Assembly: GCA_900545935.1 (NCBI GenBank)
Contig: URAP01000001.1
Coordinates: forward strand, 62,001-126,000
From: an uncultured Eubacteriales bacterium
Lineage (GTDB): Bacteria; Bacillota; Clostridia; Oscillospirales; CAG-272
Length of the DNA stretch: 64,000 nucleotides
Direction of reading: 5' to 3'
In this document: piece by piece, positions 40,903 to 49,472 of the stretch
Layout: every line of letters begins with the position of its first letter
Position numbering within the stretch: the stretch's first letter is position 1
Notes under the pieces: generated by a model
The model's input: the letters and a program-made list of their open reading frames with translations, nothing else
The model's database searches: none
Told to the model about the DNA's origin: nothing
Position numbers and translations under genes: made by a program

Positions 40903-43515
40903 ATGATATCAAGCCAGAAATACCGAATCAACAGCCTCGCAAAGGACCTCGGACTCAAGAGCAAGCAGCTCGCGGGAATTCTGCCCGGAGGTGACGCAGG
41001 CATCACACATCAGCTCTCCCCCGACGAGTTCGGATATGTCATTGACACGCTGACCGCATCCGCACATGAGGTCAGCATCGACGACTACATCGGCGGCAAG
41101 CTCGATCTCAATCTGCCCGCACGCAAGACCGCAGCCGAAAAGCCCGCAAAGAGCGACGACAAGGCATCCGATAAGAGCGGCTCTCGGGAGCACAAGTCGG
41201 GCGCGGAGCAAAAGGTCGAGCAGAATAACGACAAGTCACAGCAGAAGAAGAGCGACGCCGAGCGCGCAAAGGAAAGAGAGCGCGCAAAGGCAGCAGCCGA
41301 AAAGGCTGCGGAAAAGCGCGTTCAGCACGGACAGAGCGAGCGCATGCAGCAGCTCCGCGAAGCCCCCCGCCCCGATGCTATCGCGGCAAAGGCAAATTCA
41401 AAGATGAAGCAGAACCTTATGCGTCAGAATCAGCAGCGCCAGCAGAAGCTTACTCAGCAGAATCAGATGATGCAGCGCAGCGCGACGACCGAGGAACAGG
41501 GTAAGATTCTCACCGAGCCGACAGCATCTGCAAAGAAAACAAGAATCGTCGATACACGCACATCGTCTGTCGATCTCTCTCGCTACGACGAAAAGCTCGA
41601 CCGCTTCGTTTCCGAGAACAGCTCAAAGAAGCAGAGCGGCGCAGGCGACAACAGAGGTAAAAATACACACCGTCCTATGGGCAGAAACGCATACGGCACA
41701 CACGGCGGCAAGAATAGGATCGGTGCGGATAAACGCGGGAAAAAGCAGCAGGATGTCGCTCCCAAGCAGCCGCTTGAGATAACTATCCCCGAAACCATTT
41801 CGGTTCGCGATCTTGCGGCGAGACTTAAGGTCACTGCGGCAGAGGTTATCAAGAGACTTATGAGTGCCGGCGTTATGGCTAACGTCACCGAGGTCATCGA
41901 CTTCGATACCGCTCTGTATGTTGCCGAGGATATCGGTGCAAAGGCGACCAAGGAGGTCGTCGTCACCATCGAGGATCGCCTCTTCGATGATACCGAGGAC
42001 AGCGACAACGAGCTCATCGAGCGCGCGCCCGTCGTTGTCGTTATGGGTCACGTCGACCACGGTAAGACCTCGCTGCTCGATAAGATCAGAAATGCAAACG
42101 TCACCGCAGGCGAGGCAGGCGGAATCACTCAGCATATCGGTGCTTACCGCGTAAATATTCACGGTAAGGACATTACATTCCTTGATACCCCCGGTCACGC
42201 AGCATTTACGGCAATGCGCGCACGCGGTGCCAAGGCGACGGATATAGCCATCATCGTCGTAGCCGCCGACGACGGTATCATGCCCCAGACAATCGAGGCT
42301 ATCAACCACGCAAAGGATGCCGGACTTGAGATAATCGTCGCCATCAACAAGATGGATAAGCCCGGTGCAAAGCCCGACAATGTTCTTCAGGAGCTGACAA
42401 AGTATGAGCTCGTTCCCGAGGAGTGGGGCGGAGACGTTATGTGCGTACCGGTTTCGGCTCATACCGGAATGGGCATAGATACCCTGCTCGAGGATATCCT
42501 CCTCATCGCAGAGGTCAAGGAATACAAGGCTAACCCGAATCGCCGCGCAAAGGGTACCGTCATCGAGGCTAAGCTCGATAAGGGTCGCGGACCTGTTGCG
42601 ACTGTCCTCGTTCAGAACGGCACGCTCAATATAGGCGATGTTGTTATCGCAGGCACCGCAGTCGGACGTGTACGCGCTATGATCGACGATAAGGCTCGTA
42701 ATGTAAAGGACGCAGGGCCGTCCGTACCTGTCGAGATAATCGGTCTCGACGAGGTTCCCGCAGCCGGAGACGAGTTCAACGCTGTTGAAAACGAGCGCAT
42801 GGCTCGCGAGCTTGCAGAGCAGCGTAAATCCCGTGAGAAGGAAGCATCCTTCAAGTCGAATGCGACTGTCAGCCTCGACGATCTGTTTGCTCAGATATCA
42901 GAGGGTGCTAAGGAGCTCAAGATCATCGTCAAGGCGGATGTCGGCGGCTCTGCCGAGGCCGTAAAGAGTTCGCTTGAAAAGCTGTCGAATGATGAAGTTA
43001 AGGTCAAGGTTATTCACTCCGCGGTCGGTGGAATCACCGAGGGTGATGTAATGTTCGCATCGGCTTCAAATGCCATTATCGTAGGCTTTAATGTACGTCC
43101 CGACAAAAACGCTCTCGATACCGCAGAGCGTCAGAAGGTCGATATACGTACCTATCGCATAATCTACGAATGCATTGAAGAGATTCAGGCGGCTATGAAG
43201 GGTATGCTTGCTCCGAAGTTCAAGGAAAATCTGCTCGGACACGCAGAGGTCCGTCAGGCTATCCACGTACCGAACATCGGAACGATTGCAGGCTCTTATA
43301 TCCTCGACGGTAAGATCACAAGAAGCGCTCAGATACGTGTTGTACGCGACGGTATCGTTATATTCGAGGATAAGATATCCTCACTGCGCCGCTTCAAGGA
43401 TGATGTTCGTGAGGTCAACTCGGGCTACGAGTGCGGAGTAGGACTTGAGCGCTTCAACGACATCAAGGAGGGCGACATTCTCGAGGCATTTGAGATGGTA
43501 GAGGTCGAGCAGTAA
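40903..43515 (+). CDS. infB: Translation initiation factor IF-2
   Basis: 870-residue IF-2. The N-terminus, INSLAKDLGLKSKQL, is an IF2_N-type domain, followed by a Lys/Ala/Gln-rich linker to about 290 and a second IF2_N domain. G-domain motifs: VMGHVDHGKTSLLDKIR (about 375), FLDTPGHAAF and INKMDKPGAKPD. Domains II to IV follow. It places initiator tRNA on the 30S subunit with GTP. AGGAGG ends 13 nt before the ATG, a long spacing. Usually rbfA and truB follow; here a terminator ends the operon. Confidence 0.97.
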   Translation: MISSQKYRINSLAKDLGLKSKQLAGILPGGDAGITHQLSPDEFGYVIDTLTASAHEVSIDDYIGGKLDLNLPARKTAAEKPAKSDDKASDKSGSREHKSGAEQKVEQNNDKSQQKKSDAERAKERERAKAAAEKAAEKRVQHGQSERMQQLREAPRPDAIAAKANSKMKQNLMRQNQQRQQKLTQQNQMMQRSATTEEQGKILTEPTASAKKTRIVDTRTSSVDLSRYDEKLDRFVSENSSKKQSGAGDNRGKNTHRPMGRNAYGTHGGKNRIGADKRGKKQQDVAPKQPLEITIPETISVRDLAARLKVTAAEVIKRLMSAGVMANVTEVIDFDTALYVAEDIGAKATKEVVVTIEDRLFDDTEDSDNELIERAPVVVVMGHVDHGKTSLLDKIRNANVTAGEAGGITQHIGAYRVNIHGKDITFLDTPGHAAFTAMRARGAKATDIAIIVVAADDGIMPQTIEAINHAKDAGLEIIVAINKMDKPGAKPDNVLQELTKYELVPEEWGGDVMCVPVSAHTGMGIDTLLEDILLIAEVKEYKANPNRRAKGTVIEAKLDKGRGPVATVLVQNGTLNIGDVVIAGTAVGRVRAMIDDKARNVKDAGPSVPVEIIGLDEVPAAGDEFNAVENERMARELAEQRKSREKEASFKSNATVSLDDLFAQISEGAKELKIIVKADVGGSAEAVKSSLEKLSNDEVKVKVIHSAVGGITEGDVMFASASNAIIVGFNVRPDKNALDTAERQKVDIRTYRIIYECIEEIQAAMKGMLAPKFKENLLGHAEVRQAIHVPNIGTIAGSYILDGKITRSAQIRVVRDGIVIFEDKISSLRRFKDDVREVNSGYECGVGLERFNDIKEGDILEAFEMVEVEQ

Positions 43516-43645
43516 TTCTTCGTTCCTATGCCTATCCGATCGTCGGTATCCCGGCGATACAGTTAAAGATTTAGCTTGATATTAAGTCTTACACTGTCAG
43601 GTGCAGACGCGCCGACAGTACGGACTGTGTTATGTTTGCTGTTTA

Positions 43646-43695
43646 AAGCGGCTGTCGCATCTGGAGTACAAATGCGGCAGCCGCTTTTATATTTA
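43646..43695 (+). terminator. Terminator of the rimP-infB operon
   Basis: AAGCGGCTG-t-CGCAT pairs with ATGCG-g-CAGCCGCTT, 14 pairs and one mismatch, followed by TTTATATTT. It lies about 130 nt after infB. Confidence 0.85.
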
Positions 43696-43921
43696 ACTAT
43701 TTTGATTAAGACATAATGATAATCGACAACAGAATAATTGAGCCGTTCAGCAGACTGTAAGCCGACTGATCGTAATTTGAGGATAAACACATCTGCATTT
43801 GCGGCGTTCGCCGTGTCATATGCAGGTGTATCACACTTCCCTGCTTCGGACAATGAGCAGCAGTTTGACTCCGCATTACCGTTATGAGCAGCTCATGTGC
43901 TCAGATGCAGTTGTCCATCAT
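43696..43921. other. Spacer between the infB and feo terminators
   Basis: About 225 bp between two convergent terminators; with its flanks, 43516-43972 is gene-free. I see no supported frame, promoter pair or RNA motif here. Confidence 0.55.
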
Positions 43922-43962
43922 TAAAAAAGCTCCCCGCCGTACCGAGGCGGTACAGCGGGGAG
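43922..43962 (-). terminator. Terminator of the feo operon
   Basis: On the minus strand CTCCCCGC-t-GTACC pairs with GGTAC-g-GCGGGGAG and CTTTTTTAA follows. It lies about 10 nt past the stop of the Cys-rich gene. Confidence 0.9.
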
Positions 43963-43972
43963 AACAAAGAAA

Positions 43973-44149
43973 TTACCTTTTATCGCCGTGGCAGGAGCCG
44001 CCGAGCGCACAGTGTGCACAGTTGCCCCCGCAAGAGGATTTTCCCTTACGCTTATCACGAACGAGCTTAACGACTATCGCAGCGAGGATAGTAACGAGTA
44101 CAACTGTAATTAAGATCGTACCGAGATTATCAACGATGAAATCAAGCAT
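43973..44149 (-). CDS. FeoB-associated Cys-rich membrane protein
   Basis: 58-residue protein: MLDFIVDNLG, one membrane segment (TILITVVLVTILAAIVVKLV), a basic stretch RDKRKGKSS, and a Cys cluster CGGNCAHCALGGSCHG near the end. This is the pattern of the small FeoB-associated Cys-rich proteins encoded behind feoB in Firmicutes. The Cys/His tail probably lies in the cytoplasm and may bind Fe2+ leaving FeoB; this is inferred. GGAG lies 11 nt before the ATG, and feoB ends 41 bp upstream. The terminator follows at once, so it is the last gene of the feo operon. Confidence 0.85.
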   Translation of the reverse strand: MLDFIVDNLGTILITVVLVTILAAIVVKLVRDKRKGKSSCGGNCAHCALGGSCHGDKR

Positions 44150-44190
44150 TTCGCATCATGCTCCTTTCGGTCGGAGACCGGATAATTCTT

Positions 44191-46689
44191 TTATTTTACC
44201 TTTTCGGTAAGGGTGTTTGCTTCTTTATACTTCTTGATGAAGAGCATATAGAGGATAGCGAGCAGAGCTATTACAGCGAAAATAAGTCCCACAACATTCA
44301 GATTGCCTGTGAAGGCATTTCCGAACTGGTTTATCATAAGCGCAATAACATATGCAAAGCCGCACTGATATGCGATAGCGAACCAAGTCCACTTAGCGTT
44401 GTTCATCTCACGCTTTATAGCACCGATCGCTGCGAAGCAAGGTGCGCAAAGCAGATTGAATACGAGGAACGAGTAGCCGGTGATTCCGGTGAATGCCTGA
44501 CCGATAGCCTGCCAAACGGTGAGATCTCCGCCGCCGTAAAGAATACCGAGAGTACCGACGATATTCTCCTTTGCAACAAGTCCGGTGATGGATGCAACAG
44601 CTGCCTGCCAGTTGCCCCAGCCGAGAGGTGCGAAGATAGGAGCGATAAAGCCGCCGATTTTAGCAAGGATGGAGAGCTCGATCTCGTCCTCAGAGAGCAT
44701 TCTGAAGCCGGTGTCGGTGAAGCCGAAGTAGGTGGTGAACCAAACAAAGATAGTCGAGAGCAGGATTATTGTGCCTGCCTTCTTAATGAACGACCAGCCG
44801 CGCTCCCACATGGAACGGAGAACGTTGGAAACGGTAGGAAGGTGGTATGCGGGAAGCTCCATAACGAACGGAGCGGGATCGCCGGCGAACATCTTGGTCT
44901 TCTTGAGCATGATACCCGAGATAACGATCGCAGCCATGCCTATGAAATATGCGCTTGTTGCGACCCATGCAGAGCCGCCGAAGATCGCACCTGCTATCAT
45001 GGAGATAAACGGTACCTTTGCTCCGCAGGGAATAAAGGTGGTGGTCATGATAGTCATACGGCGGTCGCGCTCATTCTCGATGGTACGCGATGCCATGATA
45101 CCGGGAACACCGCATCCGGTGCCGATAAGCATAGGAATAAAGGACTTACCGGACAAACCGAACTTACGGAATACACGGTCAAGGACGAATGCGATACGAG
45201 CCATGTAGCCGCATGCCTCGAGGAATGCAAGCATCAGGAAGAGTACGAGCATCTGAGGTACGAAGCCGAGGACGGCGCCGACACCCGCAACGATACCGTC
45301 GAGAATCAGACCGTTGAGCCAATCAGCAGCGCCTGCCTTTTCAAGTGCGTTGCCGATAAGAACCGGGATACCGGGAATATAAGGACCGTAGTCGGCAGGA
45401 TCGGGCTCATCAAAGCCGTTCTTTTTGAAGTATTCAACAGCGTCGAGATAAGAGATACCGATAGTGGACTTCTCATCCTCCTCGGAGAGATTGTCGGGAA
45501 CCTTGTCGAAGTAAACGGTCATATCGGAGACCTCGAGTGTCTCCTCATCCTCTACCTCAACGGTAGCGGTCTCATCTGCCGACTTAACAGCCTCCATAGC
45601 TGCGAGAGCAGCATCGGCATCAAAGTCCTCAGCCTCTGTGTCAAGCTCATAGTAAGCGTTTACGGCGTTCATAGCGTCGCTGTACTCGCCCGAAACATCC
45701 TCATAATCGGAGGAGCCGATTCCGAGGAGATACCAACCGTCGCCGAACACACCGTCATTTGCCCAGTCGGTCGCAGGTGCGCCGACACCGACCATTGCAA
45801 CCCAATAAACGATGAACATAACGACCGCAAATATCGGCAGACCGAGGAAACGATTAGTAACGATACGATCGATCTTATCGGAGGTGGAGAGCTTGCCTGC
45901 GCTCTTTTTCTTGTAGCAGGACTTGATCATCTCGGCGATATAGATATAGCGCTCGTTTGTAATGATGCTCTCTGCGTCGTCGTCAAGCTCCTTCTCGGCA
46001 GCTGCAATATCGGACTCGATATGATTCTTAACGTCTGCGGGAATATTTAGTGTCTCGAGAACCTTTTCATCGCGCTCGAAAACCTTAATAGCGTACCAAC
46101 GCTGCTGCTCCTCGGGCATATTATGTACAACTGCTTCTTCGATATGCGCGATTGCATGCTCGACGGGTCCGGAGAATGTGTGCATAGGAATGGTTTTGCC
46201 GTTCTTAGCAGCGTCGATAGCAGCCTCTGCGGCATCTGTGATACCTGTTCCCTTCAGTGCCGAGATCTCAACTACCTTGCAGCCGAGCTGACGGGAAAGC
46301 TCGGAGATGTCGATCTTATCTCCGTTTTTCTTTACAACGTCCATCATGTTGACGGCAACTACAACCGGAATACCGAGCTCGGTGAGCTGGGTGGTGAGGT
46401 AAAGGTTACGCTCAAGGTTCGTACCGTCGATGATGTTGAGTATTGCATCGGGGCGCTCGCCGATAAGTACGTTTCTCGCTACGACCTCCTCAAGGGTGTA
46501 GGGCGAGAGCGAATATATACCGGGAAGGTCGGTGATAATTACACCCTCGTGCTTTTTCAGCTTACCTTCCTTCTTTTCGACCGTAACGCCCGGCCAGTTA
46601 CCGACGAACTGGTTTGAGCCCGTCAGGGCGTTAAAAAGTGTTGTTTTGCCGCAGTTAGGGTTTCCTGCAAGGGCAATTCTGATGTTCAT
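44191..46689 (-). CDS. feoB: Ferrous iron transporter FeoB with an acidic insertion
   Basis: 832-residue FeoB. The cytosolic G domain has GNPNCGKTTLFNALTG (about 9-24), TDLPGIYSL and NMMD (about 114). A helical GDI-like region (170-275) leads to the first membrane segment at about 281-303. The membrane core shows VGAVLGFVPQMLVLF, the Fe(II) gate IPMLIGTGCGVPGIMASRTIEN and TIMTTTFIPCGAKVPFISM. Between the first membrane segment and about 440 lies a loop of about 120 residues very rich in Asp/Glu (TEAEDFDADAALAAME, VEVEDEETLEV); ordinary clostridial FeoB proteins are 660-720 residues. Two feoA genes precede it and the Cys-rich gene follows. Confidence 0.96.
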   Translation of the reverse strand: MNIRIALAGNPNCGKTTLFNALTGSNQFVGNWPGVTVEKKEGKLKKHEGVIITDLPGIYSLSPYTLEEVVARNVLIGERPDAILNIIDGTNLERNLYLTTQLTELGIPVVVAVNMMDVVKKNGDKIDISELSRQLGCKVVEISALKGTGITDAAEAAIDAAKNGKTIPMHTFSGPVEHAIAHIEEAVVHNMPEEQQRWYAIKVFERDEKVLETLNIPADVKNHIESDIAAAEKELDDDAESIITNERYIYIAEMIKSCYKKKSAGKLSTSDKIDRIVTNRFLGLPIFAVVMFIVYWVAMVGVGAPATDWANDGVFGDGWYLLGIGSSDYEDVSGEYSDAMNAVNAYYELDTEAEDFDADAALAAMEAVKSADETATVEVEDEETLEVSDMTVYFDKVPDNLSEEDEKSTIGISYLDAVEYFKKNGFDEPDPADYGPYIPGIPVLIGNALEKAGAADWLNGLILDGIVAGVGAVLGFVPQMLVLFLMLAFLEACGYMARIAFVLDRVFRKFGLSGKSFIPMLIGTGCGVPGIMASRTIENERDRRMTIMTTTFIPCGAKVPFISMIAGAIFGGSAWVATSAYFIGMAAIVISGIMLKKTKMFAGDPAPFVMELPAYHLPTVSNVLRSMWERGWSFIKKAGTIILLSTIFVWFTTYFGFTDTGFRMLSEDEIELSILAKIGGFIAPIFAPLGWGNWQAAVASITGLVAKENIVGTLGILYGGGDLTVWQAIGQAFTGITGYSFLVFNLLCAPCFAAIGAIKREMNNAKWTWFAIAYQCGFAYVIALMINQFGNAFTGNLNVVGLIFAVIALLAILYMLFIKKYKEANTLTEKVK

Positions 46690-46783
46690 CTTATTAATGC
46701 TTCCTTTCTGATCCTTCTGAATCTGCTCCGTCGGAGCTTTGAGCGGTCAATCCGACCGATTATAACCTTGCGCAGGGCATGAA

Positions 46784-47008
46784 TTACAGCAGCTCGACCT
46801 CGATACGCTCGGCATCTGCCTTGCGCAGCGAAAGCTCATAGCCGCGGACGGTGATCTCGATCGGATCTCCGAGCGGCGCGACCTTACGGACGATAAGCTC
46901 TGTCCCCTTTGTAATACCCATGTCCATAATCCTACGCTTGATAGCTCCCTCTCCGGTGAGCTTTACGACCTTCGCGCTCTTTCCGAGCGGCAGTTCACGC
47001 AGTGTCAT
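46784..47008 (-). CDS. feoA: FeoA domain protein (second copy)
   Basis: 74-residue SH3-like FeoA. It reads MTLRELPLGKSAKVVKLTG, then IKRRIMDMGITKGTELIVRKVAPLGDP and IEITVRGYELSLRKADAERI, all classic FeoA blocks. It is needed for FeoB-mediated Fe2+ uptake and is thought to bind FeoB in the cytoplasm. GGAGG lies 10 nt before the ATG. It lies between the first feoA copy and feoB. Confidence 0.95.
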   Translation of the reverse strand: MTLRELPLGKSAKVVKLTGEGAIKRRIMDMGITKGTELIVRKVAPLGDPIEITVRGYELSLRKADAERIEVELL

Positions 47009-47040
47009 TGCTTGTGTTCCTCCTATATGTAAATATAAAT

Positions 47041-47253
47041 TTAAACCATTATCTTTCGGGCAAGCTCGTCGCTTATCGCTACGCGCGATTCCTTGACCTT
47101 GACTATAACGTTTCCGCCGAGCATGCTTACAAGGCTTACCTCACCGCCGACCGTAAAGCCGAGATCGGTAAGGTGCTTCTTCACCTCAGGCGTCCCGCCT
47201 ATCTTCTTTACAATCTGAGGCTCGCCCATATCGGCAAGATTGAGTGGCATCAT
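47041..47253 (-). CDS. feoA: FeoA domain protein (first copy)
   Basis: 70-residue FeoA-type protein with blocks KHLTDLGFTVGGEVSLVSMLGG, NVIVKVKESRVAISDELARKI. It is shorter and more diverged than the second copy. The ATG 47253 follows GAGG by 11 nt; a GTG four codons upstream overlaps the site. It is the first gene of the operon. Paired FeoA proteins before feoB are common in Clostridia. The leader carries an operator-like dyad 30 nt before the start. Confidence 0.92.
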   Translation of the reverse strand: MMPLNLADMGEPQIVKKIGGTPEVKKHLTDLGFTVGGEVSLVSMLGGNVIVKVKESRVAISDELARKIMV

Positions 47254-47282
47254 TAATTTCTTCACCTCGCGACGATTGCTGC

Positions 47283-47298
47283 GTTAGCTGAGGCTAAC
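47283..47298. promoter_or_regulatory. DtxR-type operator candidate 3 in the feoA leader
   Basis: GTTAGC-tgag-GCTAAC, a 16-bp dyad of the form GTTAG-N6-CTAAC, in the untranslated leader of the feo operon 35 bp from the next such site. Confidence 0.6.
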
Positions 47299-47311
47299 AT
47301 TGCATCATAAA

Positions 47312-47339
47312 AGTACGGTTAGTCCCGACTAACCGTACT
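47312..47339. promoter_or_regulatory. 28-bp palindromic operator at the feo transcription start
   Basis: AGTACGGTTAGTC and GACTAACCGTACT flank CC, a perfect 13-bp dyad directly downstream of the -10. Its core GTTAGTCCCGACTAAC fits GTTAG-N6-CTAAC, similar to DtxR/IdeR iron boxes. Confidence 0.8.
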
Positions 47340-47341
47340 AT

Positions 47342-47370
47342 ATTATAGTTATCATTGGCTAACTTGTCAA
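47342..47370 (-). promoter_or_regulatory. Consensus promoter of the feo operon
   Basis: On the minus strand TTGACA, 17 bp, TATAAT. The spacer contains an operator-like site, and the palindrome covers the start point. Iron-loaded regulator bound here would block RNA polymerase. Confidence 0.88.
47348..47363. promoter_or_regulatory. DtxR-type operator candidate 1 within the feo promoter spacer
   Basis: GTTAT-N6-CTAAC, one mismatch from the other two sites, lies exactly between the -35 and -10 of the feo promoter. Confidence 0.7.
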
Positions 47371-47415
47371 GTGCTTTTATAGATTTTCAGTGGAATAATT
47401 TTTTACGAATCGTTC

Positions 47416-47444
47416 TTGATTTATCCGCTGCTTTGTGGTATGAT
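47416..47444 (+). promoter_or_regulatory. Promoter of the DtxR-type regulator gene
   Basis: TTGATT, 17 bp, TATGAT, divergent from the feo promoter and about 45 bp from it. The predicted start is near 47451. Confidence 0.65.
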
Positions 47445-47497
47445 TATACAAAAGCAGAGACAACATGCGCATCTTCGAAAGAAAGGTTGGTACCGCA

Positions 47498-47998
47498 ATG
47501 CCCATTCACGAGTCCCGAGAGATGTATCTCGAAACGATTTATATACTCTCACGCAAGACCGCAAAGCTGAGAGCGGTAAACATTGTTGACTATATGGGCT
47601 TTTCAAAGCCCTCTGTAAGCCGAGCGATAGGTATTCTCCGCCGCGGCGGATATATTACTGTAGACGAAAACGGCTTTATAACGCTTACCGCAAGCGGCAA
47701 AGCGACCGCAGAGCATATCTACGAGCGCCACACAGTGCTCACCGAGATGCTGCTCGGTCTCGGAGTCGATAAGGAAACGGCAGTAAACGACGCATGCCGC
47801 ATGGAGCACTATATAAGTGACAAGAGCTTTGACGCGATTAAGCGTCATCTCAGCAAAAACGGCGTAATACTTCCCGCTCTTCCGCATGATTCCACGATAG
47901 ATGAGCCTGTCGGTGCATCTGCGGGCAGCGACGGCAGCGTCGAGCATCATACAGAAATAAAGACCGCCAAAGCCAAGCGCGCCGGAAAGACGAAATAA
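47498..47998 (+). CDS. DtxR/MntR family metal-dependent regulator
   Basis: 166-residue winged-helix regulator: SREMYLETIYILSRKTAKLRAV at the start, the recognition region GFSKPSVSRAIGILRRGGYI (about 35-55) and the dimer and metal domain HTVLTEMLLGLGVDKETAVNDACRMEHYIS (about 78-107), where the His/Glu/Cys/His positions match metal ligands of this family. A Lys-rich tail of about 40 residues follows. The ATG 47498 follows GAAAGG; an in-frame ATG at 47465 has no site. Divergent from feo, it is the likely iron-dependent repressor acting on the GTTAG-N6-CTAAC sites. Iron rather than manganese is inferred from the target genes. Confidence 0.9.
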   Translation: MPIHESREMYLETIYILSRKTAKLRAVNIVDYMGFSKPSVSRAIGILRRGGYITVDENGFITLTASGKATAEHIYERHTVLTEMLLGLGVDKETAVNDACRMEHYISDKSFDAIKRHLSKNGVILPALPHDSTIDEPVGASAGSDGSVEHHTEIKTAKAKRAGKTK

Positions 47999-48079
47999 TT
48001 ATAGTTGTTGATTGCTGTCAAAGTGTGAGCTGCCGATAATCGGGCAGCCGGATACTCAGAAAAATATAATAATTTAAAA

Positions 48080-48118
48080 TACCGAGAGAATGTTATTGCG
48101 AAATTCTCTCGGTATTTT
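48080..48118 (+). terminator. Terminator of the DtxR-type gene
   Basis: ACCGAGAGAAT and ATTCTCTCGGT form a perfect 11-bp stem, followed by ATTTTCT. The minus-strand side is also T-rich, so it may act in both directions. Confidence 0.85.
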
Positions 48119-48222
48119 CTATACTATTGAATTACATATCACCGGCATTGCATGACAAAATAACAATTCGGTCATTGCGCACTCTGGCAGAGTAATATCT
48201 CCGATTCTGCGAAACTATTCGA

Positions 48223-48254
48223 TAAAAAAAGAGACAGTCAAGCGACTGTCTCTT
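48223..48254 (-). terminator. Terminator of the Gfo/Idh oxidoreductase gene
   Basis: AAGAGACAGTC and GACTGTCTCTT form a perfect 11-bp stem with an AAGC-type loop. TTTTTTTATC follows on the minus strand, 65 nt past the stop. Confidence 0.9.
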
Positions 48255-48318
48255 GATATCCCGTATCAATAATATGCAATTATCGCCATTCAGGTACGGA
48301 TGATTGTGAAATTGCCGA

Positions 48319-49392
48319 TTAAAGGAGAACTTCCTTACCGGTTCTTGCGGACTCATAGATACCGTCAAGGATCTTGATCATATCAAGCCCCTGCTGAGGT
48401 ACATAGTCGGGAGCTCTGCCGTCAAGCAGAATCTCGGAGAAGTGACGGATAGCGCGGTCGTGACCGTTGCCCATCTCGGGAAGCTCGGGCTTCTCGTCTA
48501 CGAGCTGACCCTCTTCCTCGCCGAAGATCTTGACAGAGCCGTCGTCGCCCCATGTGAAGCCCGCCTTAGTACCGCGGAGCTCTACGAAGCGCTTCTCCTC
48601 CTCGATGTTCGATGCCCAGCTGAACTCGAACTGAAGGCAGGAGCCGTTATCAAAGCGGATGAAGCCCATTGCAAGGTCCTCAACGTCGAAGGTACCGTCT
48701 GCAACAGCCTCACCGAACTTAGAGTGCTCGGAATCGCTCTCAGCCTCATCGTTTGCAAACTTGGTGTAGGTGCAGCCCGAAACGGCAACGGGTGTGGGGT
48801 TGCCCATGAGCCAGATGGAGAGGTCGATCATGTGAACGCCGAGGTCGATCAGAGGACCGCCGCCCGAGCGAGCCTTAGTGGTGAACCAGCCGCCCTTGCC
48901 GGGGATGCCGCGGCGACGGATCCATCCGCAGCGCCCGCAGTAGATCTCGCCGCACTTGCCGTCGGCGATGTACTTCTTGAGGAACTGCGAGTTGGGGTAG
49001 TAACGGTTGTTGCGCATGCACATAAGGAGCTTGCCGTTCTTTTCGGAAGCATCCTTCATCTTCTTCTGCTCGGCAGCGTTGATAGCGTCGGGCTTCTCGC
49101 AGAATACGTTGATGCCGTGCTCGAGAGCATATACGGCGATAACGGAGTGCATATCGTTAGGAGTTGCAATATCGACAACATCGAGCTGCTCCTTCTCGAT
49201 CATCTCCTTGTAGTCAACATATACCTTGATACCCTGATCCTCGATGTGCGTGCGCTTGATGTACTCGTCGCACTTCTCGGGCTTGATATCACACATTGCG
49301 ATAATGTCGGCGCGGGGGTTCTCTCTCCAGGAATCGGAGTGTACGTTACCCATACCGCCGAGACCGACGATACCTACTCTGAGTCTTTCCAT
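48319..49392 (-). CDS. Gfo/Idh/MocA family oxidoreductase
   Basis: 357-residue NAD(P)-dependent dehydrogenase. The Rossmann fold VGIVGLGGMGNVHSDSWREN (about 6-25) and the family's EKP motif GINVFCEKPDAINAAE (about 92-106) are clear, and a C-terminal alpha/beta substrate domain follows (GGGPLIDLGVHMIDLSIWLMG, about 175-195). Such enzymes oxidise or reduce sugars, inositols or related polyols; the substrate cannot be read from sequence. GAAAGGA precedes the ATG. It is followed by its own terminator and preceded by the acyl-CoA ligase gene on the same strand after 80 bp. Confidence 0.93.
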   Translation of the reverse strand: MERLRVGIVGLGGMGNVHSDSWRENPRADIIAMCDIKPEKCDEYIKRTHIEDQGIKVYVDYKEMIEKEQLDVVDIATPNDMHSVIAVYALEHGINVFCEKPDAINAAEQKKMKDASEKNGKLLMCMRNNRYYPNSQFLKKYIADGKCGEIYCGRCGWIRRRGIPGKGGWFTTKARSGGGPLIDLGVHMIDLSIWLMGNPTPVAVSGCTYTKFANDEAESDSEHSKFGEAVADGTFDVEDLAMGFIRFDNGSCLQFEFSWASNIEEEKRFVELRGTKAGFTWGDDGSVKIFGEEEGQLVDEKPELPEMGNGHDRAIRHFSEILLDGRAPDYVPQQGLDMIKILDGIYESARTGKEVLL

Positions 49393-49472
49393 AATGAAAA
49401 TATCCTTTCTTATACTGCAATAGAATTGCCTTTTTATATTATAACCGGCGATTGTGCTCGGATATAAACTTT

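Larger units (their letters stand above)
48001..48318. other. Gene-free spacer with two terminators
   Basis: About 320 bp between convergent genes, holding only the two terminators at 48080-48118 and 48223-48254. Nothing else is supported. Confidence 0.6.

Noticed and set aside
43563..43853. 96-codon minus-strand frame behind infB
   Set aside because: It overlaps the infB terminator hairpin and has no ribosome site or recognisable motif.
48132..48368. 78-codon minus-strand frame overlapping the Gfo/Idh gene end
   Set aside because: It spans a clear terminator and overlaps the end of a real gene in another frame.
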